Source: an uncultured Aquimonas sp. | GTDB lineage: Bacteria; Pseudomonadota; Gammaproteobacteria; Xanthomonadales; Xanthomonadaceae | Direction: 5' to 3' | NCBI RefSeq assembly: GCF_937888285.1 | Contig: NZ_CALART010000077.1 | Coordinates: 9,252-73,251 of the forward strand | Length of the DNA stretch: 64,000 nucleotides | Shown: piece after piece, positions 1 through 8,882 of the stretch | Layout of the letters: each line of letters starts with the position of its first letter | How positions within the stretch are numbered: the stretch's first letter is position 1 | The notes under the pieces: generated by a model | Told to the model about the DNA's origin: nothing | Databases searched by the model: none | The model's input: only the letters and a program-made list of their open reading frames with translations | Program-made: the position numbers and the translations under genes

Positions 1-1805
1 CGACCCTGGGCCAGCTGCGGGATCAGGTCCATGCCCAGTCCAGGCACCAGGGCCAGGGTAAACACGAAGGCGGCGGTCGAAGCGAGCAGGATCGGCGCAG
101 GTCGAGCCAACGCTTTCGGCAGCGCGCGCCGATAGGCGGCTTCCAGCCAGTCGTAGGGCTTGAGCAGCACGCGACCGATGGCGGAGAGGGTTCCACCGAC
201 GACGCGACCGACGAAGCGCAGCACGCGCAGGATCTGGCGCGCGATCCACAGGCGCGCGCGGGCGATGCGGCCGCTTTCGACATCCACGTCTTTCTGGTCT
301 TCCGGATAGGCCAGGGGCGGCCGCGATCGCAGGGAGGCCAGCATCGGCACCAGGGCCATTGCGACCACGGTCGAGATCACGATGGCGATACTCACCGTCA
401 GCGCCTGGTCGCCGAACAGCTGGCCGGCGACCCCCTCGACGAACACCAGCGGGAAGAACACGGCCACGGTGGTCAGCGTGGATGCGACCACGGCCAGCCG
501 CACTTCGGACGCACCCACGATCGCCGCCTCGATCACGCCGAGGCCACGCTCTCGCGCCTTGGCGATCGATTCCAGCACCACGATCGAGTCGTCCACCACC
601 ATGCCGGTGGCCAACGCCAACCCACCCAGCGACATCACGTTGAGGCTGAGGCCCACCTGCTGCATGAAGAAGAAGGTGGCGATGATCGAGACCGGCAGCG
701 ACACCGCGATGACGAAGGTGCTCCAGCCGTCGCGCAGGAAGAAGAAAATGATCAGCACCGCCAGCAGGCCGCCCATCAGCGCGGCCGAGCTCACTTCGTC
801 CAGCGAGTTCTGGATGAACACCGACTGGTCGTCGACCGTGATTAGGCTGGCATTCGCGGGCAGGTTCTCGCGCAGGCGATCGAGCTGCTCGCGCACGCCG
901 GCTGCCGCCGCGACGGTGTTGGCGTCGCCTTCCTTGTAGACCGCGAGCTCGACCGCTTCGCGGCCGTCCATGCGGATGATCGCCTCGCGCTCCTTGAAGC
1001 CCTGGCCGACGGACGCGACGTCGCGCAGGCGCACCGGCACGCCCTGGTCGACAGCGACCAGCAGCTCCTGCATCTGCTCGACGTTGGCGAACTGGTTGAC
1101 CGTCCGCACCAGGAAGCGCTGGTTGCCCTCGTCGATGGCGCCGCCGGAGATGTTGATGTTCTCCTGCTTCAGGCGCTCGATGACGCGCGCCGGCGTCAGG
1201 TTCAGGCGCGCCAGCTTCTGCGGATCCAGCAGCACCTGGACCTCATCCTCAAGGCCACCGCTGACCTTGACCGCGGCCACGCCATCGACCGGCTCCAGGC
1301 GCTTCTTCAGGGTCTCATCGGCGTAGCGGCGCAGGTCCTTCAGCTCGGCGACATCGAAGCCGCTGCTGTCGGCGCGACCGGCGAGGCCGAGCCGCATGAT
1401 CGGTTCGGTGGACGGATCGAAGCGCAGCAGCACGGGCTTCTCCGCTTCCAGCGGCAGGCGCAGGAGTTCGAGCTTGTCGCGCACCTCGATGCCCGCGCGG
1501 TCCATGTCCGTGCCCCAGGCGAACTCGAGGATCACGTCGCTCTGACCGGTGCGCGAAACCGAGCGCAGGCGGCGCAGGTTCTTGACCACGCCGACGGCCT
1601 CTTCGACCGGCTCGGTGATCAGGTTCTCGATCTCGGTGGGAGCCGCACCGGTGTACTCGGTGCGCACCGTCAGCGTGGGATAGCTCAGGTCCGGCAGCAG
1701 GTTGACCTTGAGGTCACGCAGCGCGATGAAACCGAACAAAAGGAAGGTGATCGTCACCATGCCCACCGTCACGCGACGGCGGGTGGCAATCTCGGCAATG
1801 TTCAT
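1..1805 (-). CDS. RND efflux pump permease, HAE1 family (partial)
   Basis: Inner-membrane proton-driven transporter of a tripartite efflux system, read leftward off the window edge. About 601 of the usual 1000-1050 residues are visible, so the C-terminal half is missing because of the window, not because of damage. The protein starts MNIAEIATRRRV, followed by a first membrane helix and the periplasmic porter region. A cluster of membrane helices from about residue 340 holds GMVVDDSIVVLE. The paired Asp 405 and 406 match the proton-relay aspartates of AcrB. The ATG at 1805 follows the adaptor gene stop by 20 bp, so adaptor and pump form one operon. Drug versus other substrate cannot be told from this part. 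Confidence 0.93.
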   Translation of the reverse strand, partial: MNIAEIATRRRVTVGMVTITFLLFGFIALRDLKVNLLPDLSYPTLTVRTEYTGAAPTEIENLITEPVEEAVGVVKNLRRLRSVSRTGQSDVILEFAWGTDMDRAGIEVRDKLELLRLPLEAEKPVLLRFDPSTEPIMRLGLAGRADSSGFDVAELKDLRRYADETLKKRLEPVDGVAAVKVSGGLEDEVQVLLDPQKLARLNLTPARVIERLKQENINISGGAIDEGNQRFLVRTVNQFANVEQMQELLVAVDQGVPVRLRDVASVGQGFKEREAIIRMDGREAVELAVYKEGDANTVAAAAGVREQLDRLRENLPANASLITVDDQSVFIQNSLDEVSSAALMGGLLAVLIIFFFLRDGWSTFVIAVSLPVSIIATFFFMQQVGLSLNVMSLGGLALATGMVVDDSIVVLESIAKARERGLGVIEAAIVGASEVRLAVVASTLTTVAVFFPLVFVEGVAGQLFGDQALTVSIAIVISTVVAMALVPMLASLRSRPPLAYPEDQKDVDVESGRIARARLWIARQILRVLRFVGRVVGGTLSAIGRVLLKPYDWLEAAYRRALPKALARPAPILLASTAAFVFTLALVPGLGMDLIPQLAQG

Positions 1806-1825
1806 CGATGTCCCCCCAGGACGGA

Positions 1826-3007
1826 TCAGCCGGCGGTGCCGGCGGCGGGCTTGCCCTGGGCAATGGCGTCGGCCTCGACGGCCGCGCTGGGTACGCCGAT
1901 CAACTGCAGCAGTGCACCATCGCGCAGCGTGACCTTGCCGGTGGTGACGACGCGATCGCCTTCAGTGAGGCCACCACGCACTTCGGCGAGGCTGCCGCTC
2001 AAGTGTCCAACCTCGATCGGTGTGCGCACCGCGCGGCCCTCGCGCACCACGAAGACGGCGGGCACGCCCTCGCCCTCGATCAGGGCCTCACGCGGCACCG
2101 TCAGCGCCTGCGCACGTTCGTCGTAGACGACCTCGACGCGGCCGAACATGCCGGGCTTCAGCACGCCCGAGGCATCCGAGAAGGCCGCGACCACGCGAAA
2201 GGTACCGCTGGCCGCGTCGACCACCGGGCTGACGCGATCGATCGCACCGTCGAAGGCCACGCCCGGCGCTGCATCGACGCGCAGGGCAACGGTCTGTCCG
2301 GCCTTCAGGGTGGCGAGTTCGCGCTCGGGCACGTTCAGCACGGCCTCAAGCCGCGAGGTGTCGACCACCTTGAACATGGCCTGGTTGATCTGGATGAGGT
2401 TGCCCTCCTTGGCCATGCGCTGGGCGACCACGCCATCGAAGGGCGCCACGATATTAGTGTAGGACAGCTCCAGCTTGGCCATCTCATAGGCCGCACGCTG
2501 GGTGTCGAGATCGAAGCGCAGGCGCTCATGCGCCTCGGCGGCCAGCAGCTTGCGCTCGAACAGCTCCTGGGCGCGGCGGTACTCCGCTTCCAGCTTGCGC
2601 AGCATGGCCTCGTTGCGCTGCAGTTCGAGGCGCGGGCGTTCGGGATCGATGCGCGCCAGCACCTGGCCGGCCTTGACCCGATCGCCCTCCTCGGCCAGAA
2701 GGCTGAGCAGCACCCCGGACGTCTTGGCCACCACCTGCGCTTCGCCGCGCGCTTCCAGCGGCGCGGTGCCGCTGTAGCTTGCGGTGATGGACTGCCGCTG
2801 AGCGATGGCAGTCTCGACGGCAACGGCCTGCTCCTCGCGCTTTCCGTCCTTGCCGTTCTTGGACTCGGCGCTGGACTCGGCCTTGTCAGCCGGCGCCTGG
2901 TCATTGGCGCAGCCCGCGCCCAGCAGGAGCGCCGCCGCCAGCAAGGCGGTACCGGTCAGCCGCAGGACGGTGGGAGTCTTGGGGGTAGGCATCGCTGAAC
3001 TGCGCAT
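1826..3007 (-). CDS. RND efflux periplasmic adaptor (membrane fusion lipoprotein)
   Basis: HlyD/AcrA-type adaptor that links the RND pump to an outer-membrane channel. The N-terminus has a lipoprotein signal with lipobox LGAGC, acylated Cys about residue 33. It continues with a barrel-sandwich lipoyl half (ARGEAQVVAKTSGVL), an alpha-helical hairpin (ELQRNEAMLRKLEAEYRRAQELFERK), the second lipoyl half and a beta-barrel, as usual for the family. The frame is open up to an ATG at 3052, but that codon lies inside a promoter -10 and operator (see 3037-3064), so it cannot be translated from that promoter. ATG 3007 or ATG 2992 is the likely start; 3007 is used here with a weak GGA upstream. First gene of the efflux operon. 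Confidence 0.9.
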   Translation of the reverse strand: MRSSAMPTPKTPTVLRLTGTALLAAALLLGAGCANDQAPADKAESSAESKNGKDGKREEQAVAVETAIAQRQSITASYSGTAPLEARGEAQVVAKTSGVLLSLLAEEGDRVKAGQVLARIDPERPRLELQRNEAMLRKLEAEYRRAQELFERKLLAAEAHERLRFDLDTQRAAYEMAKLELSYTNIVAPFDGVVAQRMAKEGNLIQINQAMFKVVDTSRLEAVLNVPERELATLKAGQTVALRVDAAPGVAFDGAIDRVSPVVDAASGTFRVVAAFSDASGVLKPGMFGRVEVVYDERAQALTVPREALIEGEGVPAVFVVREGRAVRTPIEVGHLSGSLAEVRGGLTEGDRVVTTGKVTLRDGALLQLIGVPSAAVEADAIAQGKPAAGTAG

Positions 3008-3036
3008 GGCGGTTTCCGGGGAGGAAGTGGGGGTGA

Positions 3037-3064
3037 GTGGTGTTATAGTCATCTACAACACCAC
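3037..3064 (-). promoter_or_regulatory. Promoter and operator palindrome of the efflux operon
   Basis: On the minus strand a consensus TTGACA lies at 3073-3068, followed by TATAAC at 3047-3042 (20-bp spacing) or GACTAT at 3050-3045 (17-bp spacing). The same place is a palindrome with 12-bp arms, GTGGTGTTATAG and CTACAACACCAC, matching at 11 of 12 positions around a 4-bp TCAT centre. A symmetrical site on the -10 region is the usual layout for a TetR- or MarR-family repressor of an RND pump. No regulator gene is in the window, so the binder is inferred. Confidence 0.6.
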
Positions 3065-3336
3065 CCTTGTCAAGCACCAGTTCGCCGCCAAGCGGCGCTC
3101 GGCGCCACGCGGGAAGAACGCGATGCCTGAGGCATGAGATTGACGTTTGTGACGTCAGCAGCGCGCGTGCAGGAGGGCACGGTCCGCACCACGCGTGGCG
3201 GGTGTCGGAACGGCCCGCCGCTGGCCCGATGATTGCGGCAGACGCTATACTCCTGCGCTTTCCAACGCGCCGTGAACCTGTCTGAAGTCAGGTCTGCGCG
3301 CGCAAACCGAAAACGCCCCGACGCTGGAACCCATCG
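3065..3336. other. Divergent intergenic region, efflux operon / cytochrome operon
   Basis: No gene is supported here. It carries the -35 of the leftward efflux promoter at 3068-3073. A TATACT hexamer at 3246-3251, about 85 bp ahead of the cytochrome start, is a plausible -10 for the rightward operon, with only a weak -35 match (TGGCCC near 3222). The rest is unremarkable. Confidence 0.5.
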
Positions 3337-3669
3337 ATGAAGCCGATCCTGCGAATCGTCGCAAGTCTTGCCCTCGCGACTGCCGCCCTGCCTGCGTTTG
3401 CCGAAGGCGATCCCGAGAACGGAAAGCTGCTGGCCTACACCTGCACCGGCTGTCATGGCATCCCGGGCTACAAGAACGTGTATCCGCACTACCACGTGCC
3501 GAAGATCGCCGGACAGAATTACGAATACCTCGTGGCTGCGCTGAACGCCTACCAGAAGGGCGAGCGCCCCCACCCGACCATGCGCGCCCAGGCCGAGGGT
3601 TACAGCACCCAGGAGCTGAGCGACATCGCGGCTTTCCTCTCCAGCTACAAGAAGGGTGACGCCCAGTGA
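3337..3669 (+). CDS. Class I monoheme cytochrome c, c4/c553-like
   Basis: Exported electron carrier of 110 residues. Residues 1-22 are a Sec signal peptide ending PAFA. The single heme motif CTGCH lies near residues 34-38. PTMRAQ near residue 88 supplies the likely methionine ligand, and the KIAGQNYEYLVAALNAYQKGERPH segment between them is typical of the c4/c5/c553 group. It overlaps the next cytochrome by 4 bases (GTGA), so the two are translationally coupled and probably work on the same electron path in the periplasm. The redox partner is not evident; terminal oxidase genes are not nearby. Confidence 0.9.
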   Translation: MKPILRIVASLALATAALPAFAEGDPENGKLLAYTCTGCHGIPGYKNVYPHYHVPKIAGQNYEYLVAALNAYQKGERPHPTMRAQAEGYSTQELSDIAAFLSSYKKGDAQ

Positions 3670-4016
3670 GCCCGAAGATCCTGACCACCGCGGCGCTGGC
3701 CGCCCTCTTGACCCTCGCCTCCAGCGCCGCCGATGCGCGCCGCGGCAACGTCGAAGCCGGGCGCGAACTCGCCAAGACCTGCCAGGCCTGTCATGGCCCC
3801 GACGGCAATGGCATCGGCGATGGGCAGTACCCGAATCTCGCCGGCCAGTACGAGGACTATCTGCTGCACTCCCTGAAGGCCTACAAGTCGGGCGAGCGCA
3901 ACAACGCCATCATGGCGGGCTTTGTCGCTGGCCTCGATGAGCAGAACATGGCCGACCTCGCCGCCTTCTTCGCCTCGCAGAAGGGCCCGCTCAGCGACCT
4001 TCGCGAACTCAAGTAA
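3666..4016 (+). CDS. Class I monoheme cytochrome c, second of a coupled pair
   Basis: 116-residue exported c-type cytochrome. It starts at GTG 3666, which overlaps the previous stop as GTGA. The signal peptide ends SSAADA. The heme motif CQACH is at about residues 39-43 and the likely axial Met lies in NAIMAGF. The order of motifs (GPDGNG, NLAGQYEDYLLHSLKAYKSGERNN) is parallel to the upstream cytochrome, so the pair resembles the two halves of a diheme cytochrome c4 made as separate proteins. A strong terminator follows at 4046, which closes the operon. Confidence 0.9.
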   Translation: MSPKILTTAALAALLTLASSAADARRGNVEAGRELAKTCQACHGPDGNGIGDGQYPNLAGQYEDYLLHSLKAYKSGERNNAIMAGFVAGLDEQNMADLAAFFASQKGPLSDLRELK

Positions 4017-4045
4017 GCAGGCCAGAACTCCTCACTGATGCAACG

Positions 4046-4070
4046 ACCCCGCGCCTGTCGCGGGGTTTTT
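4046..4070 (+). terminator. Rho-independent terminator after the cytochrome pair
   Basis: CCCCGCG (4047-4053) pairs with CGCGGGG (4059-4065) around a 5-base loop, followed at once by five T. It separates the cytochrome operon from cnoX. Confidence 0.9.
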
Positions 4071-4213
4071 GTTGGTGACGCCAGCAGCTGCTGTTGGCAA
4101 CACAGTGCGGCGACTGCCGCGTGCGCCGGCCCCTTGCGTTGCCGCGCGCATGCCCGCATTCAGGGGAGCTGACGCGGCAGCGCCCCCTGACCACGATTCT
4201 TCCGGAGCCCCAA

Positions 4214-5074
4214 ATGAGCGACAGCGCCTACAGTTTCGATGCCACCACTGCCACCTTCGAACAGGAGGTGATCCTGCGTTCGAAACAGGTGCCGGTGCTG
4301 GTGGACTTCTGGGCGACCTGGTGCGGCCCCTGCAAGCAGGTGAAGCCCATCCTTGAGAAGCTGGCGGCCGAGTACAACGGTGGCTTCGTGCTCGCCAAGG
4401 TCGACGTCGACGCCGAGCAGCAGCTCGCAGGCATGGTCGGCATCCGCTCGGTGCCGACCATTCTGCTGCTGAAGGACGGCCAGATCGTCGACGGCTTCCC
4501 CGGTGCCTTGCCCGAGGCCCAGCTGCGCGCATTCCTGGCCCAGCATGGCATCCAGCCACGCGAGTCGGCGGACGAACCGGCAGAGGCCGAGGTCGAAGAA
4601 CTGCTGCCTCAGGAGCGCGTCGCGCAGCTGCGCGCGCAGATCGAAGCGGAGCCGGAGCGCACGGAGCTGAAGCTCGACCTCGCGATGGCCCTGCTGTCGA
4701 TCGGCGAAAGCGCGGAAGCCGAGACCCTGCTCGACGGCCTGCCCGCCAACCTCGCGACCGACGACCGCGCGAAGCGCGCCCGCGCCCGACTGGGCTTCGC
4801 GCGACTGCTGGCAGGAGCCCCAGCACCGACCGTACTGCAGGCGCGACTGGCAGCCGATCCGCAGGATCTCGACGCGTTGCACCTGCTGGGCGTGCATCAG
4901 ATCGTGGCCGGCGAAAGCGAAGCGGGCTTCGAGACCCTGCTGGAGCTGCTGCGTCGGGACAAGGCCTGGAACGAAGGCCAGCCGCGCAAGCGCCTGATCG
5001 AAGCTTTCAGCCTGGTCGAGGACGAGGATCTGGTCGGTCGCTACCGCCGCAAGATGGCTTCGCTGTTGTTTTGA
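4214..5074 (+). CDS. cnoX: Thioredoxin-TPR chaperedoxin CnoX (YbbN)
   Basis: 286 residues, the usual CnoX length. The N-terminal thioredoxin domain (about 1-115) carries an intact WCGPC active site at residues 36-40 and the cis-proline segment RSVPTILLL. The C-terminal half (about 130-286) is a tetratricopeptide-type domain (LRAQIEAEPERTELKLDLAMALL). E. coli CnoX has lost the CxxC; this one, like the Caulobacter form, should be redox active. The family protects proteins from irreversible oxidation and hands them to GroEL or DnaK. ATG 4214 is chosen because GGAG lies 6 bases upstream; the longer frame from 4094 has no such site. Confidence 0.92.
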   Translation: MSDSAYSFDATTATFEQEVILRSKQVPVLVDFWATWCGPCKQVKPILEKLAAEYNGGFVLAKVDVDAEQQLAGMVGIRSVPTILLLKDGQIVDGFPGALPEAQLRAFLAQHGIQPRESADEPAEAEVEELLPQERVAQLRAQIEAEPERTELKLDLAMALLSIGESAEAETLLDGLPANLATDDRAKRARARLGFARLLAGAPAPTVLQARLAADPQDLDALHLLGVHQIVAGESEAGFETLLELLRRDKAWNEGQPRKRLIEAFSLVEDEDLVGRYRRKMASLLF

Positions 5075-5077
5075 AGC

Positions 5078-5247
5078 TGGGATTCGGGATTAGGGATTTG
5101 GGATTTGTCAGCTCGGACGCCTTGCCTACGGGACAGCGAGAACGTCGAGTCTTCGAAAGCGAAGCGCGGAGACGCGCGGGCCCTGACGGAATCGCGAAGG
5201 CGTCCGCAGGCCTGCAAATCTCCAATCCCCAATCCCGAATCCCGGCC
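5078..5247. repeat. Inverted pair of GGGATTCG-type repeats
   Basis: GGGATTCGGGATTAGGGATT and following bases at 5082-5106 are mirrored by CCAATCCCCAATCCCGAATC at about 5221-5240, with about 110 bp between. The whole unit fills the gap between the convergent genes cnoX and zipA. The same 7-bp motif recurs in direct orientation at 11539-11555, 12011-12027, 18220-18246 and 33540-33568, always between genes. No protein-coding function is apparent. Confidence 0.8.
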
Positions 5248-5253
5248 TGAGGC

Positions 5254-6069
5254 CTACCAGGGCCGCTTGGACTGCCGCTCGCGCTCGCGATCGTAGGCGC
5301 GCAGCTCGTCGCGCAGGAACTGGATGCGCTGCCGACCCAGGGCATTGCGCTCGTCGTCCAGCACCACCGCATCGAGCAGTTCAGCGAAGCGCTGTGCGGC
5401 CGGCAGCATGGCCTCCCAGGCATCCAGCGCGGGCAGCGGGCCCGGCAGGGTCATGAAGAAGGTGACGCCCGGCGTCTGCGTCTGGTCGGGCTGGCGCAGA
5501 TCGAAATTGCCGGGCTTGACCACATTGGCGACGCTGAAGATCGGCCCGGCTTCGGGACGATTGTCCGGCAGGCGGTGGAAGATCTGCATGTCGCCAAACA
5601 CCAGCCCGGCCTTCTCCGCCGCCACCAGAATGTCGCCGCCATGCAGCAGGGTGCCGGCACGTGCGGCCACGATCAGGCTCACCACCTTGTCGAACTCGGG
5701 GTTGGGACGCACGCCGAGACTGGAGGTCGCGGCTGGCGCGGGCGCCTCGGAGGCTGCAGCAGCGCGGGCCTGCGGCCGTGCGTCCAGGTCGGGCTCGAAC
5801 TGGATGCCGGGTAGCCGGCTGGCGCCCGCCCCTTCGGCGTCTTCGCCAGCCAGGGTCTTCTCCAGCCGGGCCAGCTCGGCCTGGATCACCTTGTCCAGGC
5901 TTTCCTGCTCGCCACCGCTGAAGGCCGGCTCCGCGCGCGCCTCTGGCTCGCCGCGCTCGGCCTGGCGCCGACCCTGCCCAGGCTTCTGCGGCCGGCCGAA
6001 CCAATACACCGCCGCGATGAACCCGATGCCGAGAACGAGGAGGATGATGCGGAGCTGGGTGGGATCCAT
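5254..6069 (-). CDS. zipA: Cell division protein ZipA
   Basis: Inner-membrane anchor that tethers FtsZ polymers to the membrane at the division septum. The start MDPTQLRIILLVLGIGFIAA gives the typical N-out single helix (residues 4-21), followed by a basic, then acidic and proline/alanine-rich linker (about 25-125) and the C-terminal FtsZ-binding domain (about 135-271; GDMQIFHRLPDNRPEAGPIFSVANVVKPG). 271 residues fits short xanthomonad ZipA proteins. ATG 6069 is chosen over the longer frame at 6114 because the family begins with the short periplasmic end before the helix. It ends convergent with cnoX. Confidence 0.93.
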   Translation of the reverse strand: MDPTQLRIILLVLGIGFIAAVYWFGRPQKPGQGRRQAERGEPEARAEPAFSGGEQESLDKVIQAELARLEKTLAGEDAEGAGASRLPGIQFEPDLDARPQARAAAASEAPAPAATSSLGVRPNPEFDKVVSLIVAARAGTLLHGGDILVAAEKAGLVFGDMQIFHRLPDNRPEAGPIFSVANVVKPGNFDLRQPDQTQTPGVTFFMTLPGPLPALDAWEAMLPAAQRFAELLDAVVLDDERNALGRQRIQFLRDELRAYDRERERQSKRPW

Positions 6070-6492
6070 GGAGTGTCGTGGCCTGCATTGCGTCGGTTCG
6101 ATCACGGCAGCCACTCACACCAAGGCTGCTTCGGGCGCTGGTGAGCGCACCGACGGCAGCGGGCGGCGAAGTCCCGGACGGGGATGGACGCGCGCCGCGG
6201 CCCTGCGGAGCGTGATCGGATGGCCCGGAACTCTAGCAGTTTGCCGACCTCGCTCCCACGCGGCGGCCGTGGGAGCGTTCATGCGCCACGCCTGCGCACG
6301 CGCGCTCCACTGCCGCAGCCGGGCGGGCATGACGCTTCGAACCCGCAAGCCAGTCTCGCCCGGGAACGCGCGACCGCGGGCGAAGTGCTTGCATCGAAAG
6401 GACCGGGCGCGGCGAGGGTGCAGCCATGGCGATTCCGAACCCGCCCGCAGTGACGTCCCGAGGTCGCGGTTCTCCCGCCGCCCGGGGAAAAG
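6070..6492. other. Gap between zipA and comEC with one inverted repeat
   Basis: 423 bases with no supported gene. The only structure noted is the inverted repeat CGCTCCCACG / CGTGGGAGCG at 6251-6277 around a 7-base centre, a member of the same broad class of GGAGCG palindromes as the one at 13273-13337. No T-run follows it, so it is not called a terminator. A promoter for zipA should lie here but none stands out. Confidence 0.5.
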
Positions 6493-8871
6493 CTAGTCGG
6501 GCAGCTCCTGGCGATCACGCCAGAGCCGCGGCCGCGCAGACCGCAGCGCCAACGGTTCGACGTCCTGCGCGCCGAACCTGAGCTGCAGTGCCCCGTGCTC
6601 GGCCGTGTTCCACACCCTTGCGCCCGCCGCCTGCCAGCGCTCGACCACCTCGGCGCGCGGATGCCCGAAGCGATTGGCGTGCCCGGCGGCGACCAGGGCA
6701 TGTTCTGCGCTCACGGCACGCACGAAGCCCTCGCTGCTGGAGCTGGCGCTGCCGTGGTGCGGCACCAGCACGATGTCGGCACGCAGCCGCTCGGGCTGCT
6801 CGCGCAGCAGGCGCTGTTCGATCAGCGCGCCGATATCGCCCGCGAGCAGCGCGACCTGTTCGCCGGCCTGTACGCGCAGCACGCAGCTGCTCTCATTGCG
6901 CAGGTAGGGAAAGTGCTCGGGTGGATGCAGCAGCTCGAAGTCGACGCCGTCCCAGCGCCAGCGCTCACCGGCGATGCAGGCCTGCGCCTGCGGAAAACGC
7001 GCGCGGTCCGAACTGGTCAAGGGCGCGGGGAACGCGCGCAGCACGCTGCCGGCGCCACCCGCATGGTCGGCATCGCCATGCGAGACCAGCACCCGGTCGA
7101 GCCCGGCCAGCCCGAGTGCGCGCAGCGCCGGCACCACTGCGGCCTCGCCCATATCGAGTCCACTGCCGAAGGCCGGGCCGGTGTCGACCAGCAGCGCGTG
7201 GGTCTGCGTGCGAACGAGTGCCGCGAGCCCCTGGCCGACATCCAGCAAGGTCAGCTCGACCTCGCCAGGGGCAAGAGCTGGCTGCCGCGGCATCAGCAGC
7301 GCCAGCAGCAACAGGGCGCCCAGCGCCCGCGCGGGCGTGCCGCGCGGCATCAGCAGCCAGAGCACGCCCAGCCCCGCCAACAGCAGCGCGAGAGCACCGG
7401 GCTCGGGCAAGAAGACCTGGGCACGCGGCAGGGCCGCAGCCCACTCCAGCAGCCACCACAGCAGATCCATCAGCCAGGCCGCCAGCATCAGCAGCGGCGT
7501 CGCGAGGGCGGGCACACCGAGCAGCAGCAGGCCGGCGCCGAGCAGGGCCAGTGGCACCACGCCCAGGCTGACCCAGGGCACGGCGAGCAGGTTGGCCACT
7601 GCTCCCGCCACCGAGGCCTGGCCGAAGAAGAACACCGTCAAGGGCAGCAGACCCAAGCTGGCCACCAGCTGCGCGCCCAGCATGCGTCGCCAGCCCGGCA
7701 GCTGCTGCAGGTCGGCAGGCATGCACCAGAGCAGCCAGGCCACGCCGATGAAGGACAGCCAGAAGCCCGCCCCCAGCACCGACAGCGGATCGCTCAGCAG
7801 CAGCACGAACAGGGCAAGCGCATAGGCCTGCCAGGTGCTGCTGCGGCGCCGCGCCAGCACGGCCAGCAGGGCCGCGGCCACCATCATCAGCGCACGCACG
7901 GTCGGCAGCCCGAAGCCGGCCAGCGCCGCATAGGCGGCGGCACCGCAGAGCGCTGCGAAGGCGGCGCCCTGCGGCAAAGGGAGCCGCAGGCCGAGTCCCG
8001 GCCACAGCCGGTAGAGGGCGCGCGCGCACAGCGCGAACAGACCGGCGATCAGCCCGACATGCAGGCCGGAGATCGCCATCAGGTGGCTGACGCCTGTGGC
8101 ACGCAGGGTCTCCCAGTCGCGCTCGCCAAAACCGCGCGTGTCGGCCACGCTCAGCGCGCGTACGAAGCGCGACTCGGCGTGCAGCGGGCCATCTCCGTCC
8201 AGCGCTTCGACGATCTGCTGCGACAGCCCGGCGCGCAGCGCATCCAGCCCCGCGCCAGGCGAGAGTTCGCGATTGTCCGGATGTTCGCGCACATAACCGG
8301 TCGCCGCGAGCCGGCGCTGCAGCGCGTGCCGTTCGAAATCGAAGCCGCCAGGATTGACCACCCCGCGCGGCGCCTTCAGGCGCAGCTGCAGGCTCCAGCG
8401 ACTGCCGGCAGCGGGCGCCTGCTCGCTGCGGTACCAGCCGATGCGCAGCAGCCGGCCGGCCAGCACAGCCGCCTCGCCCTCGCCGGCCTCGACCCGGAAG
8501 TCGAAGCGCACCGCATCCGGGCCGCGCTGCGGCAGCCCCTCGATGCGGCCCTGCACGCGCAGGTCGCGACCCGCCAGCTCCGCCGGCAAACGCTGCTGCA
8601 GGGCCGACTGTGCCGCAAGCAAAGCCAGCGCTGCGCCGAACAGCGCGGCCCCGCCCCAGCGCAGCAGGCTCGAGCGTGGTCGCGGCGACAGCCAGGCCAG
8701 CAGGCCCAGCACGAGGGCCAGCCAGGGCACCCACTCGGGCGGGAAGCGCGGCAGGGTCAGCGCCGCCGAGACACCGACCAGCAGGCTGAGCGCACTGCCG
8801 ATACCGAATGCCGGCGCAGCGGGAACCGCGCGAATCGAGGCAGACCCTGCCGGCTGGGGCACGGTCGCCAT
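6493..8871 (-). CDS. comEC: DNA uptake channel ComEC/Rec2
   Basis: Inner-membrane channel that takes single-stranded DNA into the cytoplasm during natural transformation. 792 residues with three parts: an N-terminal OB-fold-like DUF4131 region with NPGGFDF, the multi-helix competence domain (about 220-520; ATGVSHLMAISGLHVGLIAG), and a C-terminal metallo-beta-lactamase-like domain (LLDVGQGLA, SHGDADHAGG, LLAGDI, VPHHGS) thought to act as the nuclease. The metal motifs look complete. It lies 11 bp after lolD, as in xanthomonads. Other com/pil genes are not in the window. Confidence 0.95.
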   Translation of the reverse strand: MATVPQPAGSASIRAVPAAPAFGIGSALSLLVGVSAALTLPRFPPEWVPWLALVLGLLAWLSPRPRSSLLRWGGAALFGAALALLAAQSALQQRLPAELAGRDLRVQGRIEGLPQRGPDAVRFDFRVEAGEGEAAVLAGRLLRIGWYRSEQAPAAGSRWSLQLRLKAPRGVVNPGGFDFERHALQRRLAATGYVREHPDNRELSPGAGLDALRAGLSQQIVEALDGDGPLHAESRFVRALSVADTRGFGERDWETLRATGVSHLMAISGLHVGLIAGLFALCARALYRLWPGLGLRLPLPQGAAFAALCGAAAYAALAGFGLPTVRALMMVAAALLAVLARRRSSTWQAYALALFVLLLSDPLSVLGAGFWLSFIGVAWLLWCMPADLQQLPGWRRMLGAQLVASLGLLPLTVFFFGQASVAGAVANLLAVPWVSLGVVPLALLGAGLLLLGVPALATPLLMLAAWLMDLLWWLLEWAAALPRAQVFLPEPGALALLLAGLGVLWLLMPRGTPARALGALLLLALLMPRQPALAPGEVELTLLDVGQGLAALVRTQTHALLVDTGPAFGSGLDMGEAAVVPALRALGLAGLDRVLVSHGDADHAGGAGSVLRAFPAPLTSSDRARFPQAQACIAGERWRWDGVDFELLHPPEHFPYLRNESSCVLRVQAGEQVALLAGDIGALIEQRLLREQPERLRADIVLVPHHGSASSSSEGFVRAVSAEHALVAAGHANRFGHPRAEVVERWQAAGARVWNTAEHGALQLRFGAQDVEPLALRSARPRLWRDRQELPD

Positions 8872-8882
8872 GCCGCCTCGCC

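Noticed and set aside
6251..6277. Terminator for comEC
   Set aside because: Good stem but no T-run on either side; kept only as an inverted repeat.
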